A DNA stretch of 64,000 nt from Planobacterium oryzisoli (GTDB taxonomy: Bacteria > Bacteroidota > Bacteroidia > Flavobacteriales > Weeksellaceae), in contig NZ_JADKYY010000004.1 in assembly GCF_015354315.1 (NCBI RefSeq), positions 124,001 through 188,000 of the forward strand, written 5' to 3'. How positions within the stretch are numbered: position 1 is the first letter of the stretch; the number at the start of each line of letters is the position of its first letter. Positions 17,277-25,823 of the stretch are shown here, one piece after another. The notes under the pieces are model-generated. The model saw only the letters and a program-made list of their open reading frames with translations, ran no database searches and was not told where the DNA came from. The translations under genes were made by a program, and so were the position numbers.

Positions 17277-17990
17277 TTACCTTGGCTCGGATCCGTAGAG
17301 CTGAAAATTAAAGACAAAGGTGCGGTTTCTCCAGTTAAGGCCTCCGTACGAATAGTGTTCGTCGCGCGCAAATGCCGCGCGGGAAGGTACGATGATCACC
17401 CCTTGCAGATTATAGTTCTCTTCATTACTCTTGGTAAAACTCTTGAATTTCCTTATTCCCTCCTGGAACCCTTCAATCTCGTAAAACGAGCGGGATTTCT
17501 TACTCTCATCCAGTACACTCTGTGGTGCATAGTAATAGAGAGGATCGGAATCCGGAACGCCCGAGCCCTCTACGTTGTTGGAAAAAGGATACGGGGAGGA
17601 GAGCTTAAGGCCCGATTCGTCCACCGAAAGATAAGAAAGGGTGTACTGCATCAGGCGTAGTTTGTCGGTAGCTCCCACAGCCACACCTGGGTCGGGCTGC
17701 GCTCCAGGACGCATGATGACAATCACTCCGGAAGGTAGTTTTTCCATGGCCATGTCAGCGAGCTTGATTTCGTTGTCGTCGGCAGTAGTGGTGCCACTAA
17801 ACGAAGTGATCTTACCCTTGGAGTTGAGGTAGTTGTCCTGCAGGAACATCTCAATGGCTTTGTCGTCGTTAGAATTTTGCGTAGCGATGTTCTCTACCTC
17901 AGGAATGGCATAGGGATCCTGAAAGTCATCGTCCGAACAAGCGGCGAAACTCACGGCTGCGGCCAGGGCATATATGAAGGTTTTTTTCAT
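17277..17990 (-). CDS. FKBP-like lipoprotein
   Basis: 237 residues. A lipoprotein signal peptide ends at AVSFAAC, with Cys at about 18, followed by acidic residues that often direct Bacteroidota lipoproteins. The C-terminal half has FKBP-type peptidyl-prolyl isomerase features: EGFQEGIRKF near 180, GVIIVPSRAAFA near 205 and a final strand. The active-site aromatics are incomplete, so isomerase activity is uncertain. GldI-type gliding lipoproteins are related FKBP proteins, but I cannot assign that role. A TACTTTTG -7 element lies 26 nt upstream. Confidence 0.72.
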   Translation of the reverse strand: MKKTFIYALAAAVSFAACSDDDFQDPYAIPEVENIATQNSNDDKAIEMFLQDNYLNSKGKITSFSGTTTADDNEIKLADMAMEKLPSGVIVIMRPGAQPDPGVAVGATDKLRLMQYTLSYLSVDESGLKLSSPYPFSNNVEGSGVPDSDPLYYYAPQSVLDESKKSRSFYEIEGFQEGIRKFKSFTKSNEENYNLQGVIIVPSRAAFARDEHYSYGGLNWRNRTFVFNFQLYGSEPR

Positions 17991-18015
17991 TTATTTCGTT
18001 AATTTTACGGTTAGG

Positions 18016-18023
18016 CAAAAGTA
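18016..18023 (-). promoter_or_regulatory. -7 promoter element of the FKBP-like gene
   Basis: TACTTTTG on the minus strand, a perfect TAnnTTTG, in the 42-bp gap between divergent genes. Confidence 0.5.
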
Positions 18024-18032
18024 TAAAAAAAT

Positions 18033-18479
18033 ATGAGAATAGATAAATACCTCTGGAGCATCCGTTTGTATAAAACAAGGACCTTGGCGGCTGAGGAAAT
18101 CAAGAAGGGACGGGTTAGTGTGGAGGGCCGCACAGTGAAGGCTTCCAAGGAAGTGAAAGAGGGGGAGATTCTTCAGGTGCGCAAGAACCAGATCAACTAC
18201 CAGATCAAGGTGCTGGGGGTTCCCAAAAGTAGAGTGGGGGCCAAGCTTGTGGCAGACTATGCAAAGGATCTTACCGATCCCTTACAGTACGAGACTCTTA
18301 AGTTACGCCGTATGGAGCAGGGGTACTACCGGGCTCTTGGAGAGGGGCGTCCCACAAAGAAAGACCGCAGGGAAATCGAGGATTTTACGGCGCCCTCGCC
18401 CGGCATCATTGGAGAGGAGAATTTGGGTGAGGACTACTGGGAGTCGTTTTTTAGCGGGGAACAAGATCCACAAGACTAA
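18033..18479 (+). CDS. hslR: S4-domain RNA-binding protein, Hsp15/HslR family
   Basis: 148 residues. The N-terminal 60 residues form an S4 RNA-binding domain (MRIDKYLW, RTLAAEEIKKGRVSVEG, VKEGEILQV), and a basic middle and acidic C-terminus follow. This is the size and layout of Hsp15 family proteins. In Escherichia coli Hsp15 rescues stalled 50S subunits carrying peptidyl-tRNA. The 3' end overlaps the convergent aroK by 29 nt. Confidence 0.85.
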   Translation: MRIDKYLWSIRLYKTRTLAAEEIKKGRVSVEGRTVKASKEVKEGEILQVRKNQINYQIKVLGVPKSRVGAKLVADYAKDLTDPLQYETLKLRRMEQGYYRALGEGRPTKKDRREIEDFTAPSPGIIGEENLGEDYWESFFSGEQDPQD

Positions 18480-18975
18480 GAATCTGCTCTGTGGTCTGCT
18501 CCGGGGTCTGTAGGTCCGTGGAAACCGTATGGTGCGCCCTGGAATAGGTAGGCGAGCGCTCAAAAAGATGCTTGGCAATGAATTCAGCAAGGTCCTGCTC
18601 AGGGATTCGCGCCAAAAGGGGCCTAGAGCTTCTCTCTGATAGTAGCCGCGAGTTAAGGGTGCCTACTGCGGCGCGTAGGTAGATGCAGGTGGAGAATTTT
18701 AAGATCTGATCCATATTGTCGTAGTATACGGGAGTGCCTCCTCCCAAACTTAGCACCAGGTCTTCTTTGGATTGGAGAGTTTCGAGCAGTACGGCTCGTT
18801 CCTGTTTACGGAAAGAGAGCTCACCGAATTTTTCAAAGTACTGCGTAGTGCTATACCCGGTGCTCTGGGCAATTATTTCGTCCAAATCCAATGCTGGAAT
18901 TCCAAGGCGATTGCTTAGTAATTTGGAAATGTGTGATTTACCGCTACCCATGTAGCCCACAAGGGAAACAACCAT
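18451..18975 (-). CDS. aroK: Shikimate kinase
   Basis: 174 residues, a P-loop kinase. Walker A reads GYMGSGKS (about 7-14), the shikimate-binding region has DLDEII near 31, FR in ELSFRKQE near 55, and GGGTP near 78. It phosphorylates shikimate at the 3-OH in aromatic amino acid synthesis. The length and motifs are normal. It overlaps the end of hslR tail to tail and is divergent from the tRNA cluster. Confidence 0.93.
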   Translation of the reverse strand: MVVSLVGYMGSGKSHISKLLSNRLGIPALDLDEIIAQSTGYSTTQYFEKFGELSFRKQERAVLLETLQSKEDLVLSLGGGTPVYYDNMDQILKFSTCIYLRAAVGTLNSRLLSERSSRPLLARIPEQDLAEFIAKHLFERSPTYSRAHHTVSTDLQTPEQTTEQILSLVDLVPR

Positions 18976-19006
18976 GATTTTATTTTTAACAAATGTCCAA
19001 AAAAAT

Positions 19007-19036
19007 TTTGAGTTTTTAAAAAAACACTTATCTTTG
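19007..19036 (+). promoter_or_regulatory. Promoter of the tRNA Lys-Leu-Lys cluster
   Basis: TTTG (19007-19010), an 18-nt spacer, then a perfect -7 TATCTTTG (19029-19036), about 40 nt before the first tRNA. Confidence 0.65.
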
Positions 19037-19076
19037 CACCACTTTTTAACAGAGAAATCTGTGAGGTAAAGTGGCC

Positions 19077-19149
19077 GACCTGGTAGCTCAGCTGGTAGAG
19101 CAATACACTTTTAATGTATGGGTCCTGGGTTCGAATCCCAGCCAGGTCA
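19077..19149 (+). tRNA. tRNA-Lys (UUU), copy 1
   Basis: 73 nt. Acceptor GACCTGG / CCAGGTC, D-arm GCTC..GAGC, anticodon loop CTTTTAA giving UUU, and T-arm CTGGGTTCGAATCCCAG. No CCA is encoded. It is identical to the copy at 19324. Confidence 0.97.
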
Positions 19150-19160
19150 CTTCCAAGAAA

Positions 19161-19187
19161 AAACCGTAGTTAGTACGGCTTTTTTTT
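19161..19187 (+). terminator. Short hairpin with T-run between tRNA-Lys and tRNA-Leu
   Basis: Stem CCGTA / TACGG with a 5-nt loop followed by eight T. The T-run ends at the first base of tRNA-Leu. It could attenuate transcription inside the cluster or guide processing. Confidence 0.5.
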
Positions 19188-19270
19188 GCCTGCGTGGTGA
19201 AATTGGTAGACACGCCATCTTGAGGGGGTGGTTTCCTATGGATGTGCTGGTTCGAGTCCAGTCGCAGGCA
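19188..19270 (+). tRNA. tRNA-Leu (GAG)
   Basis: 83 nt, class II with a long variable arm. Acceptor GCCTGCG / CGCAGGC, anticodon loop TTGAGGG giving GAG, T-loop GTTCGAGTC. No CCA is encoded. Confidence 0.96.
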
Positions 19271-19323
19271 CTTAAGAAAACATTCTAAAGCGCACTGGAA
19301 AAGTAATTGGAAAGACGCTTTTA

Positions 19324-19396
19324 GACCTGGTAGCTCAGCTGGTAGAGCAATACACTTTTAATGTATGGGTCCTGGGTTCGAATCCCAGCCAGGTCA
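19324..19396 (+). tRNA. tRNA-Lys (UUU), copy 2
   Basis: 73 nt, identical base for base to the tRNA-Lys at 19077. The flanks differ, so the duplication is confined to the gene. Confidence 0.97.
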
Positions 19397-19453
19397 CGAA
19401 ATTTGCTGAAAAGTAAATTTTTTTCATATTAATATTTTGTGATTTGGTGTTCG

Positions 19454-19485
19454 GTAGCCTTCCCTTGGGAAGGCTACTGATTTTT
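19454..19485 (+). terminator. Terminator of the tRNA cluster
   Basis: An 11-bp perfect stem GTAGCCTTCCC / GGGAAGGCTAC followed by TGATTTTT on the plus strand. The T-run overlaps the panC stop codon, so the hairpin also protects the panC 3' end. Confidence 0.75.
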
Positions 19486-20332
19486 ATTCCAGATGCTTGT
19501 TGTCTATCAATCGGATCTCTCCTGCGTAGACGGCAATGAATGCCCGGTAGCTGCGGTCTTTGTAAAAGAAGTCCGTTTCCTCGAGGGTCTGCTCGTCGGC
19601 AATCACAAAATATTCCAGATTAAAGTATTTTTCTTTAGCAAAAATATCCTCCACACGCTTTTTGATTTCCTCAATACTCAGGACGCGAAACCATTCGTCC
19701 ACCCGCTGAAGGGTTTGGTAGATCATGCCTGCGGCCTGACGGACCTCTGAGGAAAGACGCTCGTTTCGTGAACTCATGGCAAGGCCATTTTTCTCCCGCA
19801 TAATGGGTACGGGATGGATTTTTATTCCCATTTTCTTGGACTGGCTCAAATGCTCGATGATACGCAGCTGCTGGTAGTCCTTCTCTCCAAAATACGCGTT
19901 GTCGGGGCGAACCTGCAGGAACAGTTCCTCCACGACGGTTCCTACGCCGTCAAAATGGCCCGTGCGGAACCGGCCTTCCATCTGGTTTTCGAGTCCCCCA
20001 AAATCATAGGACTTGCTTTTGGTCCCATGGGGATACATATCCGATACGGCCGGAATATACAGGGCGTCCACATCTCCGGTGCTTTGTAGGAGCTGAATGT
20101 CGGCCTCCATAGTGCGTGGATAGTTATGCAGGTCCGCCGGATTATTGAACTGTGTGGGATTGATAAAGATGGAGGCCACCACCAGATTGTTTTCTTTTCG
20201 TGCGGCGGCAAAAAGGGAGAGGTGCCCATCGTGGAGCGCCCCCATGGTAGGTGCAAAGCCGATGATCTTTCCCATCTCTCTGTTTCTCTCGATATAGGCG
20301 CGAAGGGCCTCTTTACTGCGAAGTATCTCCAT
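19484..20332 (-). CDS. panC: Pantothenate synthetase
   Basis: 282 residues, normal length. The nucleotidyl-transferase motif PTMGALHDGHLSL (about 28-40), the pantoate-binding NPTQFNNPADLHNYPRT and the late loop LAMSSRNERL mark panC. The enzyme joins pantoate and beta-alanine with ATP in coenzyme A synthesis. No panB or panD is nearby. It is divergent from the half-length starch-synthase-like gene, and each has its own -7 element. Confidence 0.96.
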   Translation of the reverse strand: MEILRSKEALRAYIERNREMGKIIGFAPTMGALHDGHLSLFAAARKENNLVVASIFINPTQFNNPADLHNYPRTMEADIQLLQSTGDVDALYIPAVSDMYPHGTKSKSYDFGGLENQMEGRFRTGHFDGVGTVVEELFLQVRPDNAYFGEKDYQQLRIIEHLSQSKKMGIKIHPVPIMREKNGLAMSSRNERLSSEVRQAAGMIYQTLQRVDEWFRVLSIEEIKKRVEDIFAKEKYFNLEYFVIADEQTLEETDFFYKDRSYRAFIAVYAGEIRLIDNKHLE

Positions 20333-20357
20333 AGAGTTTCTTAAAGGTTTCTGGGGG

Positions 20358-20365
20358 CAAAAATA
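20358..20365 (-). promoter_or_regulatory. -7 promoter element of panC
   Basis: TATTTTTG on the minus strand, a perfect TAnnTTTG, 25 nt before the panC ATG. Confidence 0.5.
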
Positions 20366-20459
20366 ATTAAATAAATTAATGGTGCCCGTTCTCTAAATTC
20401 ATTTTATTGATGGGCTTTCATAAAAAATGTTAATAAAATTTTATTAGCTGAAAATTTTG

Positions 20460-20467
20460 TAATTTTG
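20460..20467 (+). promoter_or_regulatory. -7 promoter element of the 20.5-24.7 kb operon
   Basis: TAATTTTG, a perfect TAnnTTTG, 38 nt before the ATG at 20506. It would drive the half-length starch-synthase-like gene, the DUF4270 gene and glmS. Confidence 0.5.
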
Positions 20468-20505
20468 CATACATTATATCTTTCGAAAAGATAAGAAAAA
20501 GAATT

Positions 20506-21276
20506 ATGCCGAATCAAAAAATTTTATACGTTACCACCGAGATGTATCCTTACCAAGAGGAAAGCAGTATGGCGGCGACGGTGAGCAAAATGGCTCTGAA
20601 AATGCACCAGGAAGGTAATGATGTGCGGGTATTTATGCCACGTTTCGGACTCATTAGCGAAAGAAAGTTCCAACTCCATGAAGTGATCCGTCTTTCCGGG
20701 ATGAACATTATTATCAACGATTTGGACCAGCCCCTTATCATCAAGGTGGCCTCCTTGCCAGGAGAAAGGCTTCAGGTGTATTTCATTGACAACGAGGAGT
20801 ACTTTAAGAGAAAGGCTTACTACCAAGAGGACAGTGGAGAGATTTTTCAAGACAACGGCGAAAGGGCTGTATTCTTTGCCCGTGGGGTGATCGAGACCAT
20901 CAAGAAGCTTAACTGGGTACCCGATGTTATCCACATCAATGGGTGGATGTCGTCCCTGATTCCGATTTACCTGAAGACTTTTTACAAAAACGACTACTAT
21001 TTTAAGAATACCAAGCTAATACTTTCGCTCTACAACGAACCGGATCTTCCTTTGAATTCCTCTATAGCACAGGTGCTGGAATTTGACCAGATTTCGGGAC
21101 TAAAGGTAGCGGAGAATCCTTCCGCACAGCAGTTCCTTATTGACAGTATGGCCTACAGCGATCTGGTACTTAAAGGCGATGAGTTTCTGGAAAAGGAACT
21201 GGATGAAGCCTACACTGCTTCCTCAGCCGAAAAAGGCGATTTTGTAGAACCTGAGGCCATCGACCAAGTTTATTAA
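20506..21276 (+). CDS. Half-length glycogen/starch synthase-like protein (GT5 N-terminal domain only)
   Basis: 256 residues that match only the N-terminal Rossmann domain of GT5 glycogen synthases: LYVTTEMYPY at the start, RVFMPRFGLI, YFIDNEEYF and the PDVIHINGW strand. The C-terminal nucleotide-sugar domain is absent, and the KTGGL loop that binds ADP-glucose is replaced by ESSMAATV. Catalysis is therefore unlikely; a binding or regulatory role is possible. The C-terminal 30 residues are acidic. It sits 16 nt upstream of a DUF4270 gene that is 5 nt from glmS, which suggests one operon tied to amino-sugar or envelope synthesis. Confidence 0.75.
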   Translation: MPNQKILYVTTEMYPYQEESSMAATVSKMALKMHQEGNDVRVFMPRFGLISERKFQLHEVIRLSGMNIIINDLDQPLIIKVASLPGERLQVYFIDNEEYFKRKAYYQEDSGEIFQDNGERAVFFARGVIETIKKLNWVPDVIHINGWMSSLIPIYLKTFYKNDYYFKNTKLILSLYNEPDLPLNSSIAQVLEFDQISGLKVAENPSAQQFLIDSMAYSDLVLKGDEFLEKELDEAYTASSAEKGDFVEPEAIDQVY

Positions 21277-21292
21277 TTTATCAGAACATTCA

Positions 21293-22840
21293 ATGACTAA
21301 AAATATCAAAAGTATTTTAAAAACTTCCCTTTTGGCTTTAAGTGGAAGTTTCTTTATGTATAGCTGCGAGGCGGAAGCCGACGATCTAGGTGCGCAGTTC
21401 TTTGACCAGACGGCCGCACAGGGAACCCGCCAGAGCTACGACATCACGGCGTACAATATTTCTAACGCAGATACCATCCGTACCGATGCAAGCCGCATTT
21501 CCACTGCGAACATAGGAGCGTTTCGTGAAGGGGTTTTTGGAACCCAGAAAGTACACCACGTCTCCCAGGCACGCCTTTCTTCCTACAATCCTGATTTTGG
21601 AACCAATCCCGTGGTGGATTCGGTGGTACTAGAACTACGACCTTTGTATCCTGCAGACTCCTCGAAAGTTACTACCGATGAAAATTATATCTTTCCGGAT
21701 GGAAACGTTCCGGCTAAGAAAGTGGTAACCACCTATCCAATCAATGTCTACGGGAGGGATGAGGCGCAGATCACGCTTAATGTGCACGAAGTGGACGAAT
21801 TCCTTGGAGCGGCCAGCGATCCGGTGTATTCCAACCGTCAGGTGACCACCTCGACCCTTTTGGGCTCCAAAAAGATAAGTTCCAAGGTATCGAGTATCAA
21901 AGTGACAAAGGATTCGGACAACACGGATCTCTTTACCCGGGATGCGCGCCTGCGCATACCTTTGGACAAGACTTTTTTCCAAAACAAGATCATAGCAAAA
22001 AAGGGACAAAGCGAGCTCTCTGATGCCGCAAGTTTCATCCGTTATTTTAAAGGAATCCGGATCTCTACCGTAGAGAATGATGGATTTATCATGCAGTTCT
22101 CACCTGCGGAAACCCAAATTGTAGTATATTATAAAAGGGATGTGACCGCTAATGGTACTACCACGGCCACGCCTGCTACGTTTGCTATTTCCTTAGGCAG
22201 CGGAAATGCCAAGTTCTCACAGATTGAATTTGACCGCAGTGGAACTCCTTCACAGGCTGTGTCCGAGAATCTTTCCGATAACGTGCAGTCTGGAGATCCC
22301 CTTCTCTATGCGCAGGGTATGGGAGGACCTTCTCTGGGCGTTCGCATTCCTGCATCGACGGTTGCCCAGCTAAGGGAACTGTTCAAAACCAAGCAAATTA
22401 ATATTCTTTCTGCCAAGGTACGTCTGTTCTCGGATCCCACCTGGAGTGAGGCCTTCGAGAAGCCTTCAGGCTTTGTGGCGTCCCCGTACGATCCAAACCT
22501 AAGGAAGATGAACCTTTCGGAATTCCTCAAAGACCTCTCGGCCTTCACCCCGCTCAACAGTCAGTTCAAACTGGTACAGGGCTACGATCTGACCAAGACG
22601 TCAGCATACTACGAGTTGACCATTACACAGACTCTTAAAGACGTAATTGAAAAGTCAGAGACTATTGGCGATATAGCACTTTCGGTGGGTACGTATGAGA
22701 TCAATGCCTCGACGGGTAACTACGTAGGACCTAGCGCCACGACCCGTGCCTATACGCCACACCGGATCCTTCTGGTAGGAAGTGACGGCAGTTCGCGCAG
22801 AAGCCAGCTGCAGATTATTTATTCATCAAAAAAACTATAA
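21293..22840 (+). CDS. DUF4270 family outer-membrane lipoprotein
   Basis: 515 residues. A lipoprotein signal peptide ends FFMYSC (Cys about 25). The mature part begins with the DUF4270 pattern DLGAQFFDQ and IRTDASRISTANIGAF...FGTQKVHH and continues with the all-beta body typical of this Bacteroidota family, whose function is not established. It lies between the GT5-like gene and glmS, in the order seen in many flavobacteria. It is likely displayed at the outer membrane. Confidence 0.85.
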   Translation: MTKNIKSILKTSLLALSGSFFMYSCEAEADDLGAQFFDQTAAQGTRQSYDITAYNISNADTIRTDASRISTANIGAFREGVFGTQKVHHVSQARLSSYNPDFGTNPVVDSVVLELRPLYPADSSKVTTDENYIFPDGNVPAKKVVTTYPINVYGRDEAQITLNVHEVDEFLGAASDPVYSNRQVTTSTLLGSKKISSKVSSIKVTKDSDNTDLFTRDARLRIPLDKTFFQNKIIAKKGQSELSDAASFIRYFKGIRISTVENDGFIMQFSPAETQIVVYYKRDVTANGTTTATPATFAISLGSGNAKFSQIEFDRSGTPSQAVSENLSDNVQSGDPLLYAQGMGGPSLGVRIPASTVAQLRELFKTKQINILSAKVRLFSDPTWSEAFEKPSGFVASPYDPNLRKMNLSEFLKDLSAFTPLNSQFKLVQGYDLTKTSAYYELTITQTLKDVIEKSETIGDIALSVGTYEINASTGNYVGPSATTRAYTPHRILLVGSDGSSRRSQLQIIYSSKKL

Positions 22841-22845
22841 TAACT

Positions 22846-24699
22846 ATGTGTGGAATCGTTGGATATACAGGCTTTCAGGATGCCTACAACATTGTAATTA
22901 ACGGACTTAGAAGACTGGAATACCGTGGGTACGACAGCGCAGGAATTGTACTGGACACTCCAGGTGGATCTTTCCAGGTCGCAAAGACCAAAGGTAAGGT
23001 AGACGATTTAGTACAGGTCTCTACAGAGCTTGACAAAACAGCCCACGTAGGAATGGGCCATACCCGCTGGGCAACCCATGGGGTGCCTAGTGATAGAAAT
23101 TCCCACCCCCATATTTCCAACAGTGGAAAGATTGCCTTGGTGCACAACGGGATCATTGAAAACTACGATACAATCAAGACCATGCTTTTGGAAAAAGGCT
23201 ACAGTTTCCAAAGTGAGACCGATACTGAGGTTCTGGTCAATCTGATTGAATACTTCATGGAGATCAACCGCGATTTTGATTTTCCTACTGCAGTGCGTTT
23301 TGCCCTTAATGAAGTCTACGGTGCGTATGCTATCACGGTGATGCACGACGATTATCCTGGACTTCTGGTTGTGGCGCGCCTGGGTTCACCACTGGCCATT
23401 GGTCTTGGTACCAAGGAATATTTCATCGCCTCGGATGCTTCTCCTTTTGTGGAATTCACCAAAGAGGCCATTTACCTTGAAGAGGGGCACATGGCTACTA
23501 TCTCCCTCGAAAAGGGCGTGGAAATACGTACCATAGTGGACAACTCGGTAATAATCCCGGAAGTACAGCAGCTGAAGTTATCCTTGGAGCAGATTGAAAA
23601 AGGAGGCTACGAGCACTTTATGCTGAAGGAAATCTTCGAGCAGCCAAAATCTATTTTGGATACCATGCGCGGAAGACTTCTGGTGGAGGAAGGCATTATA
23701 AAGATGGCCGGTATCTGGGACCACCAGGAACGTCTCACCAACGCGAGCCGCATTATCATCATTGCCTGTGGAACCTCGTGGCATGCGGGTCTGATTGGGG
23801 AATACCTGATCGAGGAGTTTGCTAGGATTCCTGTGGAAGTGGAATACGCCTCCGAGTTCCGTTACCGTAATCCCATCCTTTCTGAAAAAGACGTGGTGAT
23901 TGCCATTTCCCAATCCGGTGAAACGGCCGATACAATGGCAGCACTGAAACTTGCCAAAGAGAGAGGTGCCTTTATTTACGGAATCTGTAATGTGGTGGAT
24001 TCCTCCATCGCACGCATAACCGATGCGGGGTCGTACACCCACGCAGGTCCGGAGATTGGAGTGGCCTCCACAAAAGCATTTACTGCCCAGCTGACCATTC
24101 TATCCCTTATAGCCCTTAAGCTAGGGAAACACAACGGTCATTTGAGCAATCAGGAATTCATGAAGCTAATAACCGAGCTCGACCAGCTGCCTAATAAAGT
24201 TCAGGAAGTACTGGATTCCACCAACGAACATGTAAAGGAAATTGCCAAGAATTATATCGATGCAACGAATTTCCTATACCTGGGAAGAGGATACAACTAT
24301 CCGTCTGCTTTGGAAGGGGCTCTTAAGCTAAAGGAAATTTCCTATATACATGCCGAGGGGTATCCGGCGGCCGAAATGAAACACGGCCCAATTGCCCTGA
24401 TTGATGAAAACATGCCTATTGTCATTATTGCACCAAAGCGTGGACACTACGACAAGATTGTAAGTAACGTACAGGAGATTAAAGCCCGTAAGGGTCAGGT
24501 GATTGCCGTGGTGAATGACGGGGACGAACAGGTGGCTTCTATGGCCGACCATGTGATTGAGATTCCGGACACTTCCGAGTGCTTCTCACCAATCATCGCC
24601 GCCGTTCCGTTGCAGCTTCTCTCGTACTATATAGCTGTATACCGCGGAGCAAACGTGGACCAGCCAAGAAATTTGGCCAAGAGTGTCACCGTGGAATAA
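22846..24699 (+). CDS. glmS: Glutamine-fructose-6-phosphate aminotransferase (isomerizing)
   Basis: 617 residues. It has an N-terminal class II amidotransferase domain, with Cys2 of MCGIVGYTG as nucleophile and HTRWATHG near residue 75. Two SIS domains follow, with GTSWHAG, SQSGETADT and ASTKAFTAQ in the first. It makes glucosamine-6-phosphate, the first step to UDP-GlcNAc for peptidoglycan and lipopolysaccharide. The length and motifs are standard. It ends in a strong terminator. No glmS-type ribozyme is visible upstream, since only 5 nt separate it from the previous gene. Confidence 0.97.
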   Translation: MCGIVGYTGFQDAYNIVINGLRRLEYRGYDSAGIVLDTPGGSFQVAKTKGKVDDLVQVSTELDKTAHVGMGHTRWATHGVPSDRNSHPHISNSGKIALVHNGIIENYDTIKTMLLEKGYSFQSETDTEVLVNLIEYFMEINRDFDFPTAVRFALNEVYGAYAITVMHDDYPGLLVVARLGSPLAIGLGTKEYFIASDASPFVEFTKEAIYLEEGHMATISLEKGVEIRTIVDNSVIIPEVQQLKLSLEQIEKGGYEHFMLKEIFEQPKSILDTMRGRLLVEEGIIKMAGIWDHQERLTNASRIIIIACGTSWHAGLIGEYLIEEFARIPVEVEYASEFRYRNPILSEKDVVIAISQSGETADTMAALKLAKERGAFIYGICNVVDSSIARITDAGSYTHAGPEIGVASTKAFTAQLTILSLIALKLGKHNGHLSNQEFMKLITELDQLPNKVQEVLDSTNEHVKEIAKNYIDATNFLYLGRGYNYPSALEGALKLKEISYIHAEGYPAAEMKHGPIALIDENMPIVIIAPKRGHYDKIVSNVQEIKARKGQVIAVVNDGDEQVASMADHVIEIPDTSECFSPIIAAVPLQLLSYYIAVYRGANVDQPRNLAKSVTVE

Positions 24700-24742
24700 A
24701 TCATGAGATAATTTAGGGCAATCCATTTTGCCAGTACGAAGG

Positions 24743-24770
24743 ACCTGGGTAACTTTACCCAGGTTTTTTT
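24743..24770 (+). terminator. Terminator of glmS
   Basis: A 9-bp stem ACCTGGGTA / TACCCAGGT with an ACTT loop, followed by seven T. Confidence 0.85.
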
Positions 24771-24778
24771 ATTTGCTT

Positions 24779-25810
24779 ATGAAAAAAGTGGACACACTTA
24801 TTGTTGGGGACGGTTTTGCTGCCATGTTTCTTTCTTTGGAGCTTCTGGCAAAGGGCAAGACCGTAGCGCTGTATTCCGAGCAGCGCAAAGGGGCCTCCCG
24901 TGTATCGGCTGGAATGGTGAATCCCGTGGTACTAAAGAAGTTCACCACCTTTGACAATGCCTTGCCGCAGATAGAAAAACTCCGTAGCGTGCTGTCCTAC
25001 CTTTTGGAACTCTCCGGCGTGGATACAATTGTAGAGCAGCCGCTGCATCGCATATTCCACGATGCGCGGGAAAAAACGCTCTGGCTTGAAAAGGCCACGC
25101 AGGAGCCTCTTAGCACTTTTTTATCTGAGGAAATAATACAACTTCCAGGCGTTTTGAATCCCCATGGCTCGGGCAAAGTCTTGCATTCGTTTCGCGTGGA
25201 TGTGGAGGCTTTCTTTTTTGCCATGGAAGTAGTCCTTGGCTCCCGGGACATGCTCTTTTGCGAGCATTTTTCCTACGATGAGCTACATGCCGACCAGAGC
25301 TGCTACAAGGACGTATATTTTACTAACCTGGTATTTGCTCAGGGCCACCACGGAGCCTTAAATCCTTTCTTTCCGAATTTACACATCCATCCCAACAAGG
25401 GGCACCATCTCAAGGTGCGGCTGGATAGTCCGGTTGATTTACTGGTGAAGAAAAAGCACTTTCTTTTCCCTTTGTCGGAGGGGTACCACTACTACGGGGG
25501 CACCTACGATAGGACCGAGCGCATGGAAAAAATCGATGAGAAGGCAGTCGGACAACTCACTGAGGGGCTGAAAGAATTTTATGCGCAGGATTTTTCCGTA
25601 GAGGAAGTGGGGTTTGGATTTCGCCCTACCGTGCGCGATCGAAGACCTCTTTTAGGAGCCAGTAAAGAGTACCCCAACTTCTATGTATTTAACGGACTGG
25701 GCGCGCGGGGGCTTTTAAATGGCGCATGGTATGCACAGGTCCTTTCCGACCATTTGCTAACGGGTAAGGAAATTCCTTTGCATGCCCGGTGGGAAAGGTT
25801 TGATTTTTGA
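24779..25810 (+). CDS. FAD-dependent oxidoreductase, DAO family
   Basis: 343 residues. The N-terminal beta-alpha-beta FAD-binding fold reads VDTLIVGDGFAAMF, with the last Gly of GxGxxG replaced by Ala. The C-terminal FGFRPTVRDRRPLLG and the YVFNGLGARGLLNG stretch are typical of DAO enzymes such as glycine oxidase and the MnmC oxidase domain. The substrate is unknown; an amino acid or N-methyl compound is likely. The ATG at 24779 lies after the glmS terminator, and in-frame codons further upstream run through that hairpin, so they were rejected. The MFS gene begins 14 nt after its stop, suggesting co-transcription. Confidence 0.8.
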   Translation: MKKVDTLIVGDGFAAMFLSLELLAKGKTVALYSEQRKGASRVSAGMVNPVVLKKFTTFDNALPQIEKLRSVLSYLLELSGVDTIVEQPLHRIFHDAREKTLWLEKATQEPLSTFLSEEIIQLPGVLNPHGSGKVLHSFRVDVEAFFFAMEVVLGSRDMLFCEHFSYDELHADQSCYKDVYFTNLVFAQGHHGALNPFFPNLHIHPNKGHHLKVRLDSPVDLLVKKKHFLFPLSEGYHYYGGTYDRTERMEKIDEKAVGQLTEGLKEFYAQDFSVEEVGFGFRPTVRDRRPLLGASKEYPNFYVFNGLGARGLLNGAWYAQVLSDHLLTGKEIPLHARWERFDF

Positions 25811-25823
25811 TGCAAACTAGGCT

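Noticed and set aside
22840-22846. glmS ribozyme or riboswitch
   Set aside because: Only 5 nt separate DUF4270 and glmS, so there is no room for a leader element.
24728-24778. Longer N-terminus for the FAD oxidoreductase
   Set aside because: The added codons run through the glmS terminator hairpin; the ATG at 24779 begins directly before the FAD-binding strand.
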